Under the pieces are notes generated by a model that was not told the DNA's origin, did no database searches, and worked only from the letters and a program-made list of their open reading frames with translations. Shown here piece by piece: positions 12,520 to 22,910 of a stretch of DNA of 64,000 nt. The stretch's first letter is position 1. The number at the start of each line of letters is the position of its first letter. Origin of the DNA: Candolleomyces eurysporus (Eukaryota > Basidiomycota > Agaricomycetes > Agaricales > Psathyrellaceae); assembly GCA_027579435.1 (NCBI GenBank), contig JANBPK010000012.1, positions 19,292-83,291 of the forward strand, in the 5' to 3' direction. The position numbers were made by a program, and so were the translations under genes.

Positions 12520-12800
12520 CACTGCTGGGATCCAATTGTTTTGCATTTGGCNAAAATCGTTGCAAAACGCATCCTTTGATTAGAAAATTTTGATACTATT
12601 CTGCATTGGGCCAAAATGTGATGCAAAATGCGATTATTTGTGTTTTGCAGCCTGCAATACGTGAAATCGGGCGTTTTGCGGGCGGCAATACGCAAATAAT
12701 TGTCTTTTGCGCGTCGCAAGAGGTTTTTAAGAACCCAAGATTTTTTGGATCCATTTTGCACTCATCTTGCAGACCGCAGGAAAGTTGGATCCCAGCAGTG
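12520..12800. mobile_element. 281-bp MITE with CACTG ends (CACTA-type)
   Basis: The element starts CACTGCTGGGATCCAA (12520-12535) and ends with the exact reverse complement of these 16 bases (12785-12800). The trinucleotide ATA sits on both sides (12517-12519 and 12801-12803). CACTG...CAGTG termini with a 3-bp target duplication are the signature of the CACTA (CMC/EnSpm) superfamily. The inside carries an imperfect inverted repeat around 12625-12712, so the whole element can fold into a long hairpin. It has no coding capacity of its own; open frames across it are an artefact of the inverted repeat. One undetermined base is present at 12552. A CACTA transposase gene lies at 38520-42641 and could have mobilised it, but matching ends were not found there. 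Confidence 0.85.
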
Positions 12801-12999
12801 ATAGGCACCCGCGTGTTTTTGGCTCGCTCTGAGCCGTTGTCCACTTTGATACATAGAAATGATAGGTCGGAACTCCAGGACTCCAGAATTCAGAAATTTC
12901 TGGCGCTTCGTCCTAGATTTAGAGCGTACTCTTCAGGAAATGTAGTGCCCATGACTGTGGGACTGTATATGGTAGCCTTTTTCCACCGGCTCGGAGCTT

Positions 13000-14656
13000 T
13001 CAACAGAGATAAGCTGCGTAGTCTCGGTTATCCATCCGTTTGCAGCGACTTGTCCAAAAAGGGACTACGTTCCGCAAACGTCTGGGAAATCTCCAACGAC
13101 GTTGTAAAGGGTATGCCAAATGCACCATTAGATATTTAAGAGCATAAGCACCAGCGTGTGTGCATTCACTGGGATATATGGGGACACCGGGCCTACGTCG
13201 ACGAAGCTCGAGTTGATGCTCAAGACAGCGAAAGAAGAGGTGACCATGATGACGCGCGTGTGCAAAGAATCGACCTGATCGAGTTTGAGTGGTCAGAAAG
13301 TCGCGGAGGAAGGTGTGGCAGAGTGCGACGGGCGTATCATCCGTCCCTGGAACCTGGATGATTGCTTGAAGGTTCACCAGAACGCTGACAACCTCGTAAG
13401 TGTGGATTCCAAGGAGCTCCGCGATGCCTGATGTTGGAAGTGGTTCTTGGATAAGAGCGATGGTTGAGATAATATTAATGAAGTGAGCGAGGTGCTCGGA
13501 GAGTGCCAATGTTTGAGCATACAGCCCGTCAAGGCCGGGGTTCATTTTAAGGGCTAAAGGAAGGCGATCCATGGGCGTCGTTGGGTTGCTTGAGGCGTTT
13601 GATCCCATGACGAATTTGAATACTGCCGATGCGAATATGAACGATCCACCAATGTGTTCAACCAGCTTCCGCTTTTCGCTGGGGGTGGGCCATTCCCCGT
13701 GTTCCTGCACGTATGCCTGGATAATAGGGTTTCGCCTCCTTGCATCCTGGAAAAGGACGTCCAGGAACGCGGCAATATCGTTGTCCGAGCAGTGATCCAC
13801 AAGGTTGTTTAAATGAACCCCAGGAACATTCAGGCCCGATTGGATGTGCTGCTCCACCCTGCTCGTGATGAAAACGCGAAGAGGAATTAAAGGGTTTCCA
13901 TCGAAGAACAAGAGCATGTCGTCGATAAGCTCCTGAACTTCATCTTTATTATCACATTCGTCCAACCCATCGAGTACGATGAGCAATGGGCCACGTGCCA
14001 GCGTCTTGGGCATACTCCCTCCCTGAACGGCGGCTATGAATGGCCCATAGACCAAGCGCTGCAAGAGAGACCCCTGCTTCGTCCGGCCTCAGCAAGGCCT
14101 GGTTGGCCTTCACCGCTGATCGTATGAAGGGTTCCGTCTCGGGGATGACCACCGCCATTTGACATGCCAGAGTCGTGCCAAGCCTCCAAATTTGGCTCCG
14201 GTCGCCCGCATTCCTGAAGAAAAAGAAGCTGACGGCCGGTCTATCCTGGCGCTCGTACTTGTCGCAGACTTCCTGGGATATGGCAGACTTGCCACACCCA
14301 ACATATCCATGGATCCAGCATATATGAGCCTCTGTATCGGTTGAGATATTGTCGCTCGCCCAAGCAATAACCTTCGTGAGGACTTCCAACCTCGTTCCAG
14401 GAAAGCAAGTAGAGTCAGGAGGTGCCCGTTTTCGGTCTCGAGTATGGGATGCATCAGTGATGGGCTGAAGAATGTCAAATAAACCTAGATGCAGAGATTT
14501 GAGACTCGCTGCCAAATGACAAAGACACTGACGGGTTAGCTACTTACTCTTCTGCTCGGCGTTAATGGTCAAGGCATATTGGAGGAGGCTGCTTTCGACC
14601 TGATAAGCGACTAGATGGTCTATGCGCTCGTGTTGGGAGCCTTGTAAAATGTTCAT
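13000..14656 (-). pseudogene. NACHT NLR-like gene, frameshifted and lacking TPR repeats
   Basis: The 5' exon (from ATG at 14656) encodes MNILQGSQHERIDHLVAYQV, the family N-terminus. After an intron the next exon has FDILQPITDASHTRDRKR, FPGTRLEVL, Walker A HGYVGCGKSAISQE and SFFFFRNAGDRSQIWRL. Around 14070-14090 the frame changes and the domain continues in a second frame (QRLVYGPFIAAV, Walker B LLIVLDGLDECDNKDEV, VFITSRVEQHIQ, VDHCSDNDI, EHGEWPTPSEKRKLVEHIGG, LCHTFLRDFLTT). The protein then loses similarity near 13130 and stops at 13000, with no TPR repeats. Compared with the intact copy (26835-30130), the segment carrying the LKNVPVPSTSVAMQMQ equivalent is altered and shortened. The break plus the missing sensor region make a working receptor unlikely. 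The MITE lies about 200 bp downstream of the 3' end. Confidence 0.8.
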
Positions 14657-15520
14657 GAAACGACCTTGAGTCGGGAATTTGGAGTCATAAGAATTAGGTA
14701 TGAAAAATGGGACAGGAATAACAGGGGCTCACTTCCTTGATACCTGCCGCTGTTAGAGGACCTTGTCCGAGGATCTTTGGGATGTGTTTGACCGTTCAAG
14801 CAGTTAACAAGAGGATGCGCAGAGTGGCTGTAAGAATGGGGGCGGGAAAGGGCAGGAAGGAATTCAGCCTCCCACAGTTGGTTCCTGGATACCGTGACAC
14901 GTCCTCCCAGGAATTTCTTCCCACAAACGGTGCCAATGGATTGAACGGGTATTTGCTTTGGCGCCTACCGATCACATTTGGAACACCCTCAGGCTTTAGC
15001 GACCTCGTTGAATGTGTCAGCCGAGATGACAGAGAAACTTGTTAGTACTGCCTCAATTTCGTCTTCCCAGGAGGACTTGAACCGACTTCGTGGTATTGCG
15101 ACGCCACCCTCTCCCAAGATCGAAAAGAACCTAATCTTGAGACTTCGACTGCTCCAACTCAACACCTTGCCCGCATTTATGCTGAATATTTTTGAGAGGC
15201 CTCAAGCTCAGGGGGAGAGTTCGATTTATTAGAAGGGGGGGTTAAATGAGGCATTTAGCTTAATCTCAGACTCCAGAACTCACAGGACGATTGTGAAAAT
15301 CCATTTGATGCCAGAAGAGACTTGAAGAAGTCGGACGAAACACCTGCATTACAAGTACGGCAAACGACACGACAAATAGGATAGGTTGAGAACTGAATCA
15401 ATGGGTTTCCAACAGACTCTGGGGTCTGTTCCATCCCGACAAAAGAACCGGTCGGTTAGCCTACAGATAATGCAAATATGGGCATGAAACAAAAGGTGTA
15501 TGGGCTCACTATTGTATTGT
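14657..15520. other. No gene recognised
   Basis: These 860 bp between two minus-strand NLR copies hold short open frames only. By position the piece could contain the promoter and upstream exon of the 13000-14656 copy. Nothing further can be supported. Confidence 0.4.
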
Positions 15521-18168
15521 TTAGGCTCCTCGCGCCAAAATACTCCGTTTCAACCAGCCAATCGCTCGAAAAATATGATCAAGTATAGACGGGCAGGTTG
15601 ACAATTGAATTTCCTCTTCCTCCAGCCTCGCAATGCGGGCAAGATCTTCTTCTTGTCCCGTCGCGTCGAACCGCATCTCGAGGAGAGAAGTCAAAACGCC
15701 CGAGTATTCGACACGGTCCTGGTGTCCTGCGGGATAGTGAAAGGCAAGCAGTTCTTCGCAGTGAAAAATTGCCTCTTGAAGGTGGGGGAGTGTGTGGGTC
15801 CTGTTGTACAAATCATGGAGGGAGATGGTAAGGGCTGTGAGCGACGATGCGCGATGTGGATGAGGGTGTGGTCGAAGTTCAAGGGCTTCACGATGCAGGG
15901 AAATACCCTCTTCAAGGTCAGCCACGGTTTGTGTTTGCTGATAATAGACCAGGAGTACGGTGCCGAGACTGTCGAGTGACCACGAGCGACCTGGATGAGG
16001 AGATGGGCAAAGTTCGAGTGCTTCACGATGGAGGGCAATGGACTCTTCAAGGTCAGCCATAGCAGCTGTGCGCAGATAGCGATCCCGGAGTGCGTTGCCG
16101 AGATTGTTAAGTGAAGCCGAGCGATGTGGATCAGGAGATGGTCGAAGGTCGACTGCTTCACGATACAGGGAAATGGCTTCCTCAACGTCAGTCTTGGTTC
16201 CTGACCGCCGATAACGCATCAGGAGTGCACTGCTGAGGGTGTTGAGGGACGACGAGCGATCCGGGTGAGGAAATGGTTGATGTTCGAGTGCGTCGCGACA
16301 AAGAGAAATGGCCTCTTTAAGATCGGCCATAGTTCTGGTGTGCCGATAACGATCCATGAGTGTGCTGCCGAGTTTGTTGATTGAAATCGAGCGATATGGA
16401 TGAGGTGATGGATAAAGGTCGATCGCTTCACGATACAGGGAAATGGCCTCATCAAGGTTCACGAGAGACCTTGTAAGCCTGGCGCGACTATGGGTTACAC
16501 TGGCACGTGCGTAGGTTAGCTCTGGGCTGCTGGCAGTGCCTGGGTGAAATCTGAGGGCTTCACGATACAGCTGGAGGGCAGAATCTAATTCTGTTAGTTC
16601 GAAGAGGCCTTCCCCCCGGGATGAATGAACCAATGGATATTGGAGGGCATATGCACCAGCTGGGTTGCATTCGCTTGGGAGTAAATCTGGCTTGCGTCGA
16701 CGAAGTACGAGTTGAAATTCGAGCGCGCGGAGGAAGAGCCGGACATGATGGCGCGGATGTGCAAAGAATCGGCCCGATCGACTTTGTGTGGTAAGAAAGT
16801 CGCGGAGGGAGGTGTGGAAGAGTGTGACAGGTATATCGTCTGTCCCAGGAACCTGAATTATTGCTTGCAAGTTCACAAGGACGTCGACCACCTTGTAGGT
16901 GCTCATTCCAAGGAGTTCTGCAATTCCTGACGTCGGGAGTGGCTCCTCGAGAAGAGCGATTGTCGAGATGATGTCGAGGAAATGGGGGAGGTGTTCGGAG
17001 CGTGCAAAGGTCTGTGCGTAGAGCCCGTCGAGGCCGGGGTTCATTTTGAGGGCCAGAGGAAGACGATCCATGGGTGTAGTTGGGGAACCAGCTTCGACGG
17101 TCGACCGCATGATGAATTTGAACACTGTCGATGCAAAGATGAACGATCCTCCAATATCATGATGCTTCACCAGCTTCTGTTTATGCCTGGGACGGGCCAT
17201 TCTCCGTGTTCCGAAAGGTATGCACGAATAACAGGGTTCCGTCTCCTTTCGCTCTCAAACAGGACATCCAGGAAGGTGGTGATATCGTTGTCGGAACAAT
17301 GATCCACAAGGCTCTCCAAACGAACCCCAGGAACGTTGAGGTGGGATTGGATGTGCTGCTCCACCCTGCTCGTGATGAATACGCGAAGAGGAATGAAAGG
17401 GTTCTCGTCGAAGAACGTGAGCATGCCTTCAATAAGGTCCTGAATCTCCTCCTTGTCCTTGCATTTGTCTAGGCCATCGATGACGATGAGGAATGGGTGA
17501 TCTGCCAACGATTCAATTGGGCCACGTTCCGTAGCTGCTTTGAACGGCGAATAAACTAAACGCTGCATTTGCATCGCCACTGAGGTACTAGGCACCGGGA
17601 AGTTCTTCAAACCTGGTTTAGCAGCCACAGCAGCCCGTATGAAAGGTGCCATTTCTGGAACAACCGCTGCCATGTCATTTGCCAGAGTGGGGGCAAGCCT
17701 CCATATCTTGCTCCTGTCGCCCGCATTCCGGAAGAAAAAGAAGCTCGCAACCGGTCTTCCCTGCCGCTCGGACCTGGTGCAAACCTCCTGGGATATGGCA
17801 GACTTGCCACACCCTACATATCCATGCATCCAGAGAATATGAGGTTCATTGTCCTCCGAGATATTGCTGCTCGACCAGGTGGTGACATTCTTCACTACCT
17901 CGAGCCTCGTTCCCCGCGTACAAGCTGAATCCGGGGGCGATCGTTTGCGATCTCGAGTATGGGATGCATCGTCTATGGGCTGAAGGAGCTCACATAGGCC
18001 TGCGTTGCAATGAGCTTGACCACGCCGATGACGAAGGTAGCTGAGAGTCGAATGCTTACCCTTATCTTTGGCGCTCACCTGCCCAGCGTGAAGATGAAAC
18101 CCTCCTTCGACTTGGTACGCGTTCAGCTGATCGATGTGGGTATTAAGCGATCCTTCTAATATGTTCAT
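15521..18168 (-). pseudogene. NACHT-TPR NLR-like gene with a single frameshift
   Basis: The first exon begins MNILEGSLNTHIDQLNAYQV (ATG 18168) and is followed by a 60-nt intron. The NACHT part has CELLQPIDDASHTRDRKRSP, Walker A HGYVGCGKSAISQE, SFFFFRNAGDRSKIWRL, a Walker B variant FLIVIDGLDKCKDKEE (K replaces the usual E), VFITSRVEQHIQ and VDHCSDNDI. At EHGEWP (about 17180-17190) one base is missing relative to the intact paralogue, and a 3-base insertion follows. The next frame then runs open for about 550 residues with the winged-helix-like part (LPTSGIAELLG, FHTSLRDFLTTQSRSGRFFAH), about seven TPR-like repeats (DLEEAISLYREAL-LRPSPHP-RSASLNNLGNALRDRY) and the C-terminal tail. Everything except the one-base gap is intact, so this is either a very young pseudogene or a base-call error. 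An upstream coding exon ending at a GTGAGT donor near 18230 is possible. Confidence 0.8.
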
Positions 18169-19305
18169 TGGATGAACTATGCAAAACTGTCAGTTCGGGA
18201 GCGTCACCGATGCATCGAGGTGACAGGGCTGTACTCACTCCTCTGAATCGACTACAACGGGGCAGTTGTCCTTCCAGGAGCGGCTGCGGACAAGCTTTTT
18301 GGCTTGGTCTCCTCAGGATATCCGGATGACTACCGGGTATGAAAAGGACCTGCGACCACGAACGGAGGAGGGAGGGGGAAAGCAGGCAATGCGTCTACTT
18401 GCTGTGAATACCCTGGGACAGTCTTCCCGTAAATGACACGAAGAGAAGCACAAAAGTGACCCGGAGCGCGGATTTCATTCGTGATCGTCGGAGCGATGAT
18501 GGTTACCCTGCCTCAATCGGGGCTGGCAAGATATCTTCAGCAGTTTGAAGCGATGCGGTGTTAGCAGGTAGTTATACCTAATTTGAGAACACACCGTGTT
18601 AGAAGAGCACAGACAGGGGGATCTGACAAAAGCCAAAAAAACAGCACGATCTTTGGGGTGACTTCGAAGACGTCTCACCTCCTTACGGCTGGACAGACTG
18701 GTGCATACACAGAATGTTCAGAATGAACCAGATTGTAGCATTCAAATCAATCACTGCATTTATCGTATTCCAGCTATAACATATTGTGCATGCATTCGAA
18801 CCATATCTGCATTCACAGCTTGGGGANGGGGGGAGTTCTCGAGGTTGATGGCGTACTTAGTTGAAAAGAAAGAATAGACAAGAGAAATCATATACTGTGT
18901 TCGAGACATAAAGGAAAGTCCCTTGAAGTTGAGCGCTGGCTGTTTGACAGTATCAAATCCCGGTCGCCAAAACTGGCAGGAGGGAAAATAGACCAAAGAA
19001 AGGATTTGCTACTCATGAGTTCTAGTCCCTGGCAAGGGCAAGCAGGCCGAGATACTCGGTGTCGGTGACTATTGCTAGAACAAGTTCGAGGCGACGTTAG
19101 CCCTCCGATGCAAAGGGCTTTAGAAGAATATGGCTTGCGGGCAAGAATGGGTTTCCTTTCCGAAGCCAAGCGTGACAGTCGCGACTTGTCACGACACGTG
19201 CAGCGGCTGTCACGGATTGATTTGTTTTGGCGCACTGGTTGTTGAACGAAACGACCACACCATCTACCGGCTGCCGACACCTCACTCTCTCTCACGATAT
19301 ACGAC
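18169..19305. other. Intergenic, no gene recognised
   Basis: The region includes the possible upstream exon of the neighbouring NLR copy (18230-18300) and the promoter side of the Sos7-like gene. An undetermined base at 18827 stands in a G-rich run. A minus-strand open frame across 18888-19415 overlaps the Sos7-like first exon and looks like a shadow. Confidence 0.4.
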
Positions 19306-20500
19306 ATGTCGAGACAGTCTTTAGAACGAAACACCGAGCAGGATAAATACCTCGAGGCAGCCAACAGACTCAGAGCCCAATACGAGGCAGCCGACCTCCA
19401 GCTCAACCGACACACGAAGGAGTTTGCGAGCTACAAATACGAGGATGACATCGCTACGGAGGGAGACGAAATCAGCCCAAAGGATCCAGCTATCGTCGCC
19501 GCCGACGTTGCAGCCCAGATTGTATGTCGGTGATCTGCTTTCTCCCTTTCAATGTTGATCTGAACGTCCTGGCTCCAGACGTTCTTGCGGAAGCTCAAGT
19601 TCCAATACTTGGAACAGAACGCCAAAGACAAATACGTCAAATCTATTGTTAGCGATATAGACGATGCGCCTATTGTCACTGCCGAGGACAACAAGGAACT
19701 AGCTGCGGTCAACGAAGAGAAGAAGGCGAAACTCAAGGTGGCGAAGGAGGGACTTGCAGAGGTTCAGCATAACATCCGGACGCTTGCACCTATGGTCGAG
19801 CAAGGTGCATCTATTTACCTTCCATGCATTCGTGAATATGGCTCATCACCGACCCGCAGACTACACCAAAGTCAAGCAGGCCACCGAACGTGCTACCCTG
19901 CTCGCCCAAAAGATCCTCGACACCAGACTCGCGCTAATGCGCCTACGCCAAACCAACCCTCACCCACGCCTCACAATCCCCATGGCGGATCAGAAACTCA
20001 TAGACCAGGTCGAAGAGATGCAGACACTCAGCGACGAGGTGGAGCTCTCCAAGAAGAGAACAAAAGCTGTCAAAGAGCAAGTCAAGACAGGCGCACTCGA
20101 GATCGAGAAACTCCGAATCCAACAAGCTGAATCCGAGCGAGCAGTCCAAGCATTACAGCTAGAAGAGGACGACAACCGGCTCGTACCTCTATACGACTGG
20201 TACACCGCATCCCTATCCCTTCACCAGTCTCTCCTTGGTCTAGAAGAATCGCACTCGGTTTCGGAGAACGAGTTGCAGCTGGTATATACAATAGGCGACT
20301 CGACACCGCCGATCCGGGTGTCGATATCGCTCATTTTCGTACCAGATACGAGGGAGTTGGGGGGTGTGGAGACGACTGGGTTTGATACCCTCGGCGTGGA
20401 GACGACAGAATTGATTGAGGCTCATATCCAGTCGAATGATGTCCCTGGGCTTGTCGCTCTACTCCTATCGAGAGCTCGGGCGGCCGCCAATTCGGTATAG
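19306..20500 (+). CDS. Sos7-like kinetochore protein
   Basis: Three exons (19306-19521, 19579-19804, 19860-20500) join in frame to 360 residues. The block TFLRKLKFQYLEQNAKDKYV at the start of exon 2 matches the conserved N-terminal coiled-coil region of Sos7, a kinetochore component described in fission yeast that links Mis12/Spc7-type complexes. The family assignment is from memory and would need a profile search. The following region is helical and charged (VNEEKKAKLKVAKEGLAEVQ; DQVEEMQTLSDEVELSKKRT), and the C-terminal 120 residues are a globular part (LVPLYDWYTASLSLHQSLLG ... TPPIRVSISLIFVPDTREL). Introns are 57 and 55 nt with GT-AG ends. The stop at 20498-20500 is followed by the convergent 3' end of the secreted acidic gene. 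Confidence 0.7.
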
Positions 20501-20724
20501 ACTCGTTATCTATTCATATGTTTCGTGTTATTGTATGTTCTTGCTTACTCCTGTATCTTTGGCTATCTGTAGGATATCATTGTATCGTTATGACATTCGC
20601 CTTCCACGGACTTGGACACTGATGATGGCTGTCTGCGCATGATTGACATCGTTTGAACTCTAGTATGGTACGCAGCAAGTACATGCAGGTAAACTAACGA
20701 CTACTTTTGAAGTTCGTAAATTAA

Positions 20725-21632
20725 TTAATTGAGATCCTCAAGCCAGGAGGCATCCTCGAAATCTCTCATCAAGAGCTCTTCCTCGTCCTCTTCAAACTCG
20801 CGAGCCTCCAGCTCCTCTCCATCGAAGTCGAACTCGCGTTCCTCAAGACCATCTTGTTCGTCTAAGAAAGAGCGTTCGTCCATCTCTCCAAAGGAACCGC
20901 CGAAGTCTCGTTCCTTGAGGGAATCGGCAGCGTCGAACGCCGCTCGTTCGACCAACTCTTCAAAGTCTCGTTGGAGGATGTTCATATCATCTTCCTCATC
21001 CAGAAACTCGCGTTTACCCTTCCCGCGTTTTTTCTGTTTGTTCTTTTTCTGTTTGGCCGGTTTGGGATTCTCGAACTTGATACCGTTCTTGAAATTCCTG
21101 TTGTTGTTGATATCTTGCTGCGTCAAAGTCACCTCATCTCCGCCGCCGCCGCCAGCCCCTCCAAGGAACTCGTTTGCTTTCCTGTTTGATTCGAAAAAGA
21201 GAAGAACATAAAATGAAACCCGTCAGTGACCTCCGTTCTTACAATTAATCGATTTATCGGCTGTATGGCGTGCTAAATCGACTGAACGGGTGGAAAGAAA
21301 GGGACCTCACCCTGCTACTTTCGCTACCGTCCCAGCGTGCTTCACAGCGAACTGGGTAGCAGTCTTGAGGCCGCTTGTGACGGCGCCCAACCATGGCTCT
21401 CGATCCACGATGTCTGCATAGTCGGGGCCAAATTCGCGTAAGATTAGGTCTTCGACGAGGTCTCGGACGGCAATTTCGTTGGCTCTGACGGTAGCGGGAA
21501 AGTAAGTTTGTATATTGGAGTATCGTGCCAGGCAGCTACAACGTACTCGTCATAGAAGCCGACGGGCTCAGCACGAGCTTTGAAGGCGGTTGCGGATAAG
21601 AGGAGGGCTGTCAGAACGTGGATAGCGACCAT
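20725..21632 (-). CDS. Secreted acidic protein with repeated R-(D/E/S)-F motifs
   Basis: The protein starts MVAIHVLTALLLSATAFKARA, a clear signal peptide with likely cleavage after ARA. Exon 2 encodes ANEIAVRDLVEDLILREFGP and a segment ending KTATQFAVKHAGTVAKVAG. After an intron of about 130 nt, exon 3 carries GGAGGGGG, then a strongly basic KKNKQKKRGKGKR, and then about 95 very acidic residues in which RxF is repeated about seven times (KREFLDE, LQRDFEE, KERDFGG, DERSFLDE, LEEREFDF, LEAREFEE, LMRDFED). The KR before EFLDE is a candidate Kex2-type processing site, so the acidic tail could be released as a peptide. No known family was recognised. The stop is at 20725, in a convergent layout with the Sos7-like gene. 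The exon 1 donor position is approximate. Confidence 0.65.
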
Positions 21633-22344
21633 TGTTCCGTTGAAGTTCTATGGGTGGTGAAAAGTGGCAGTACAGAGGAAGGGGAGGAGGTATGAAGATG
21701 AGAAGATTCGAGTGGAGGCCAGCTCTAAAGAACATTTCTTCCCCTTTATACGACGTGCTTTATACACATCTCGAAATTTTGTGGGCGACGCAGCGGACTA
21801 GTCGGGAATGTCATACTGACCGACGACTCCGTTTTGGGACTTATAAGGACCTACAATCAAGACGGGCGTCGGTTAGTATGATTGACAATCCATTTTAAAT
21901 GATGAGCACCGCGTGATGCGAGTTTCATGTTAATCATCGGTAGGAGCCATTGCTCGAGGCTACTGAGTCTCATCTGATTGAAGCCCAGTACCACCAACGA
22001 CAGGGACCAACAGATTAAGGCATTGGTCGGGTAGGCGTTGGGAAATAGGAGATTCAAGTATCTCTTTTGCACAGAGCGTTACGCTTCGTCTAAGAAAGGT
22101 CTGCACCGTTAAACGCCCTGGAGGACCTGCTGCACTCGGAAGGCGCCGCGAAATTGGGTCCCACAAACACAAACACCCCGCTTGCGCACGTGGATTGCTC
22201 CCGCCGTCCCGTGATCTCCGGGGTCTGTCTCCCGGGCCGTCGCCTGCTTCGTGGCCGCGCAGCTTTCTCCTCCCCTCTCGTTCACGACGACCGCACTTAT
22301 ATCATAGATTGGACTGCATCCCCACTACGAGGCGACCTGAGGAG
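21633..22344. other. Intergenic promoter region
   Basis: This is the 5' flank of the secreted protein gene (-). It contains several short frames and a pyrimidine-rich piece around 22190-22300. No gene could be supported. Confidence 0.4.
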
Positions 22345-22910
22345 ATGGACGCGTCAAGGTACCCCGAAAGGCCAGGTGCGTGTCCGGCGCTCTCAAACCA
22401 CCTCGCGCACTCACTGGACAAAATACAATGCTTCCGAATCTGCAGGTTCCGCGAGTTCGGATACGCGTGAGCATATGTTTGCCTATGAAATGGGGACAGG
22501 GCGCTGAAGCTACGGGCTTGGGTCAGGGTCTGGGCAGTATCCAAGGTCAACCGAGTCTTTCCAACGTGAGCATTTGGCTGGAGGCATATCGGACGACGCT
22601 AGAGCTGATTCATTCGCAGCATTGCTTTCGGAGGAGGTACGAATGCATGTACGAATGCCTCATCAACAGTATGTCTAAATGATGCCTCGGACTTATTCAA
22701 TATAAACTGAGCCACCCTCTAAACCAGGCCTGACCCAGCTTCTTCCAATGCATCTAGCAAGATCCAGAACTGCTAGGGAAATACCAAGGGATGGATTCGT
22801 CAACTGGCCCGCGGCGATGCTCACCTTCAAGATTAGCGTTGGGCTTCTCAGGAACGATGTTGACTATGGCGTTTTTAATGTGGTTTTTCCAACCACAACC
22901 ACACGTTAAG
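22345..22910 (+). other. Possible broken gene fragment upstream of and overlapping the GH27 gene
   Basis: A coherent reading exists on the plus strand. MDASRYPERPG joins over a possible intron to SASSDTREHMFAYEMGTG, then after an in-frame TGA near 22505 to SYGLGSGSGQYPRSTESFQ and further to about SDDARADSFAALLSEE. After another possible intron (donor GTACGA near 22636, acceptor near 22730) a frame reads LTQLLPMHLARSRTAREIPR and GFVNWPAAMLTFKISVGLL, closing at about 22905. This last part overlaps the proposed first exon of the alpha-galactosidase in a different frame. The amino-acid texture looks like real protein, but the internal stop suggests a relic. No family was recognised. Confidence 0.25.

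Noticed and set aside
12606..13139. Open frames on both strands across the MITE
   Set aside because: Both strands give near-identical peptides because of the internal inverted repeat; they reflect the element, not genes.
14110..14478. Second minus-strand frame inside the NLR copy at 13000-14656
   Set aside because: It is a shifted reading of the NACHT exon, which carries Walker A in the other frame.
18888..19415. Minus-strand frame of 175 codons
   Set aside because: It overlaps the first exon of the Sos7-like gene and has no domain or splice support.
20729..21211. Poly-Ser open frame on the plus strand
   Set aside because: It is the antisense image of the acidic tail of the secreted protein.
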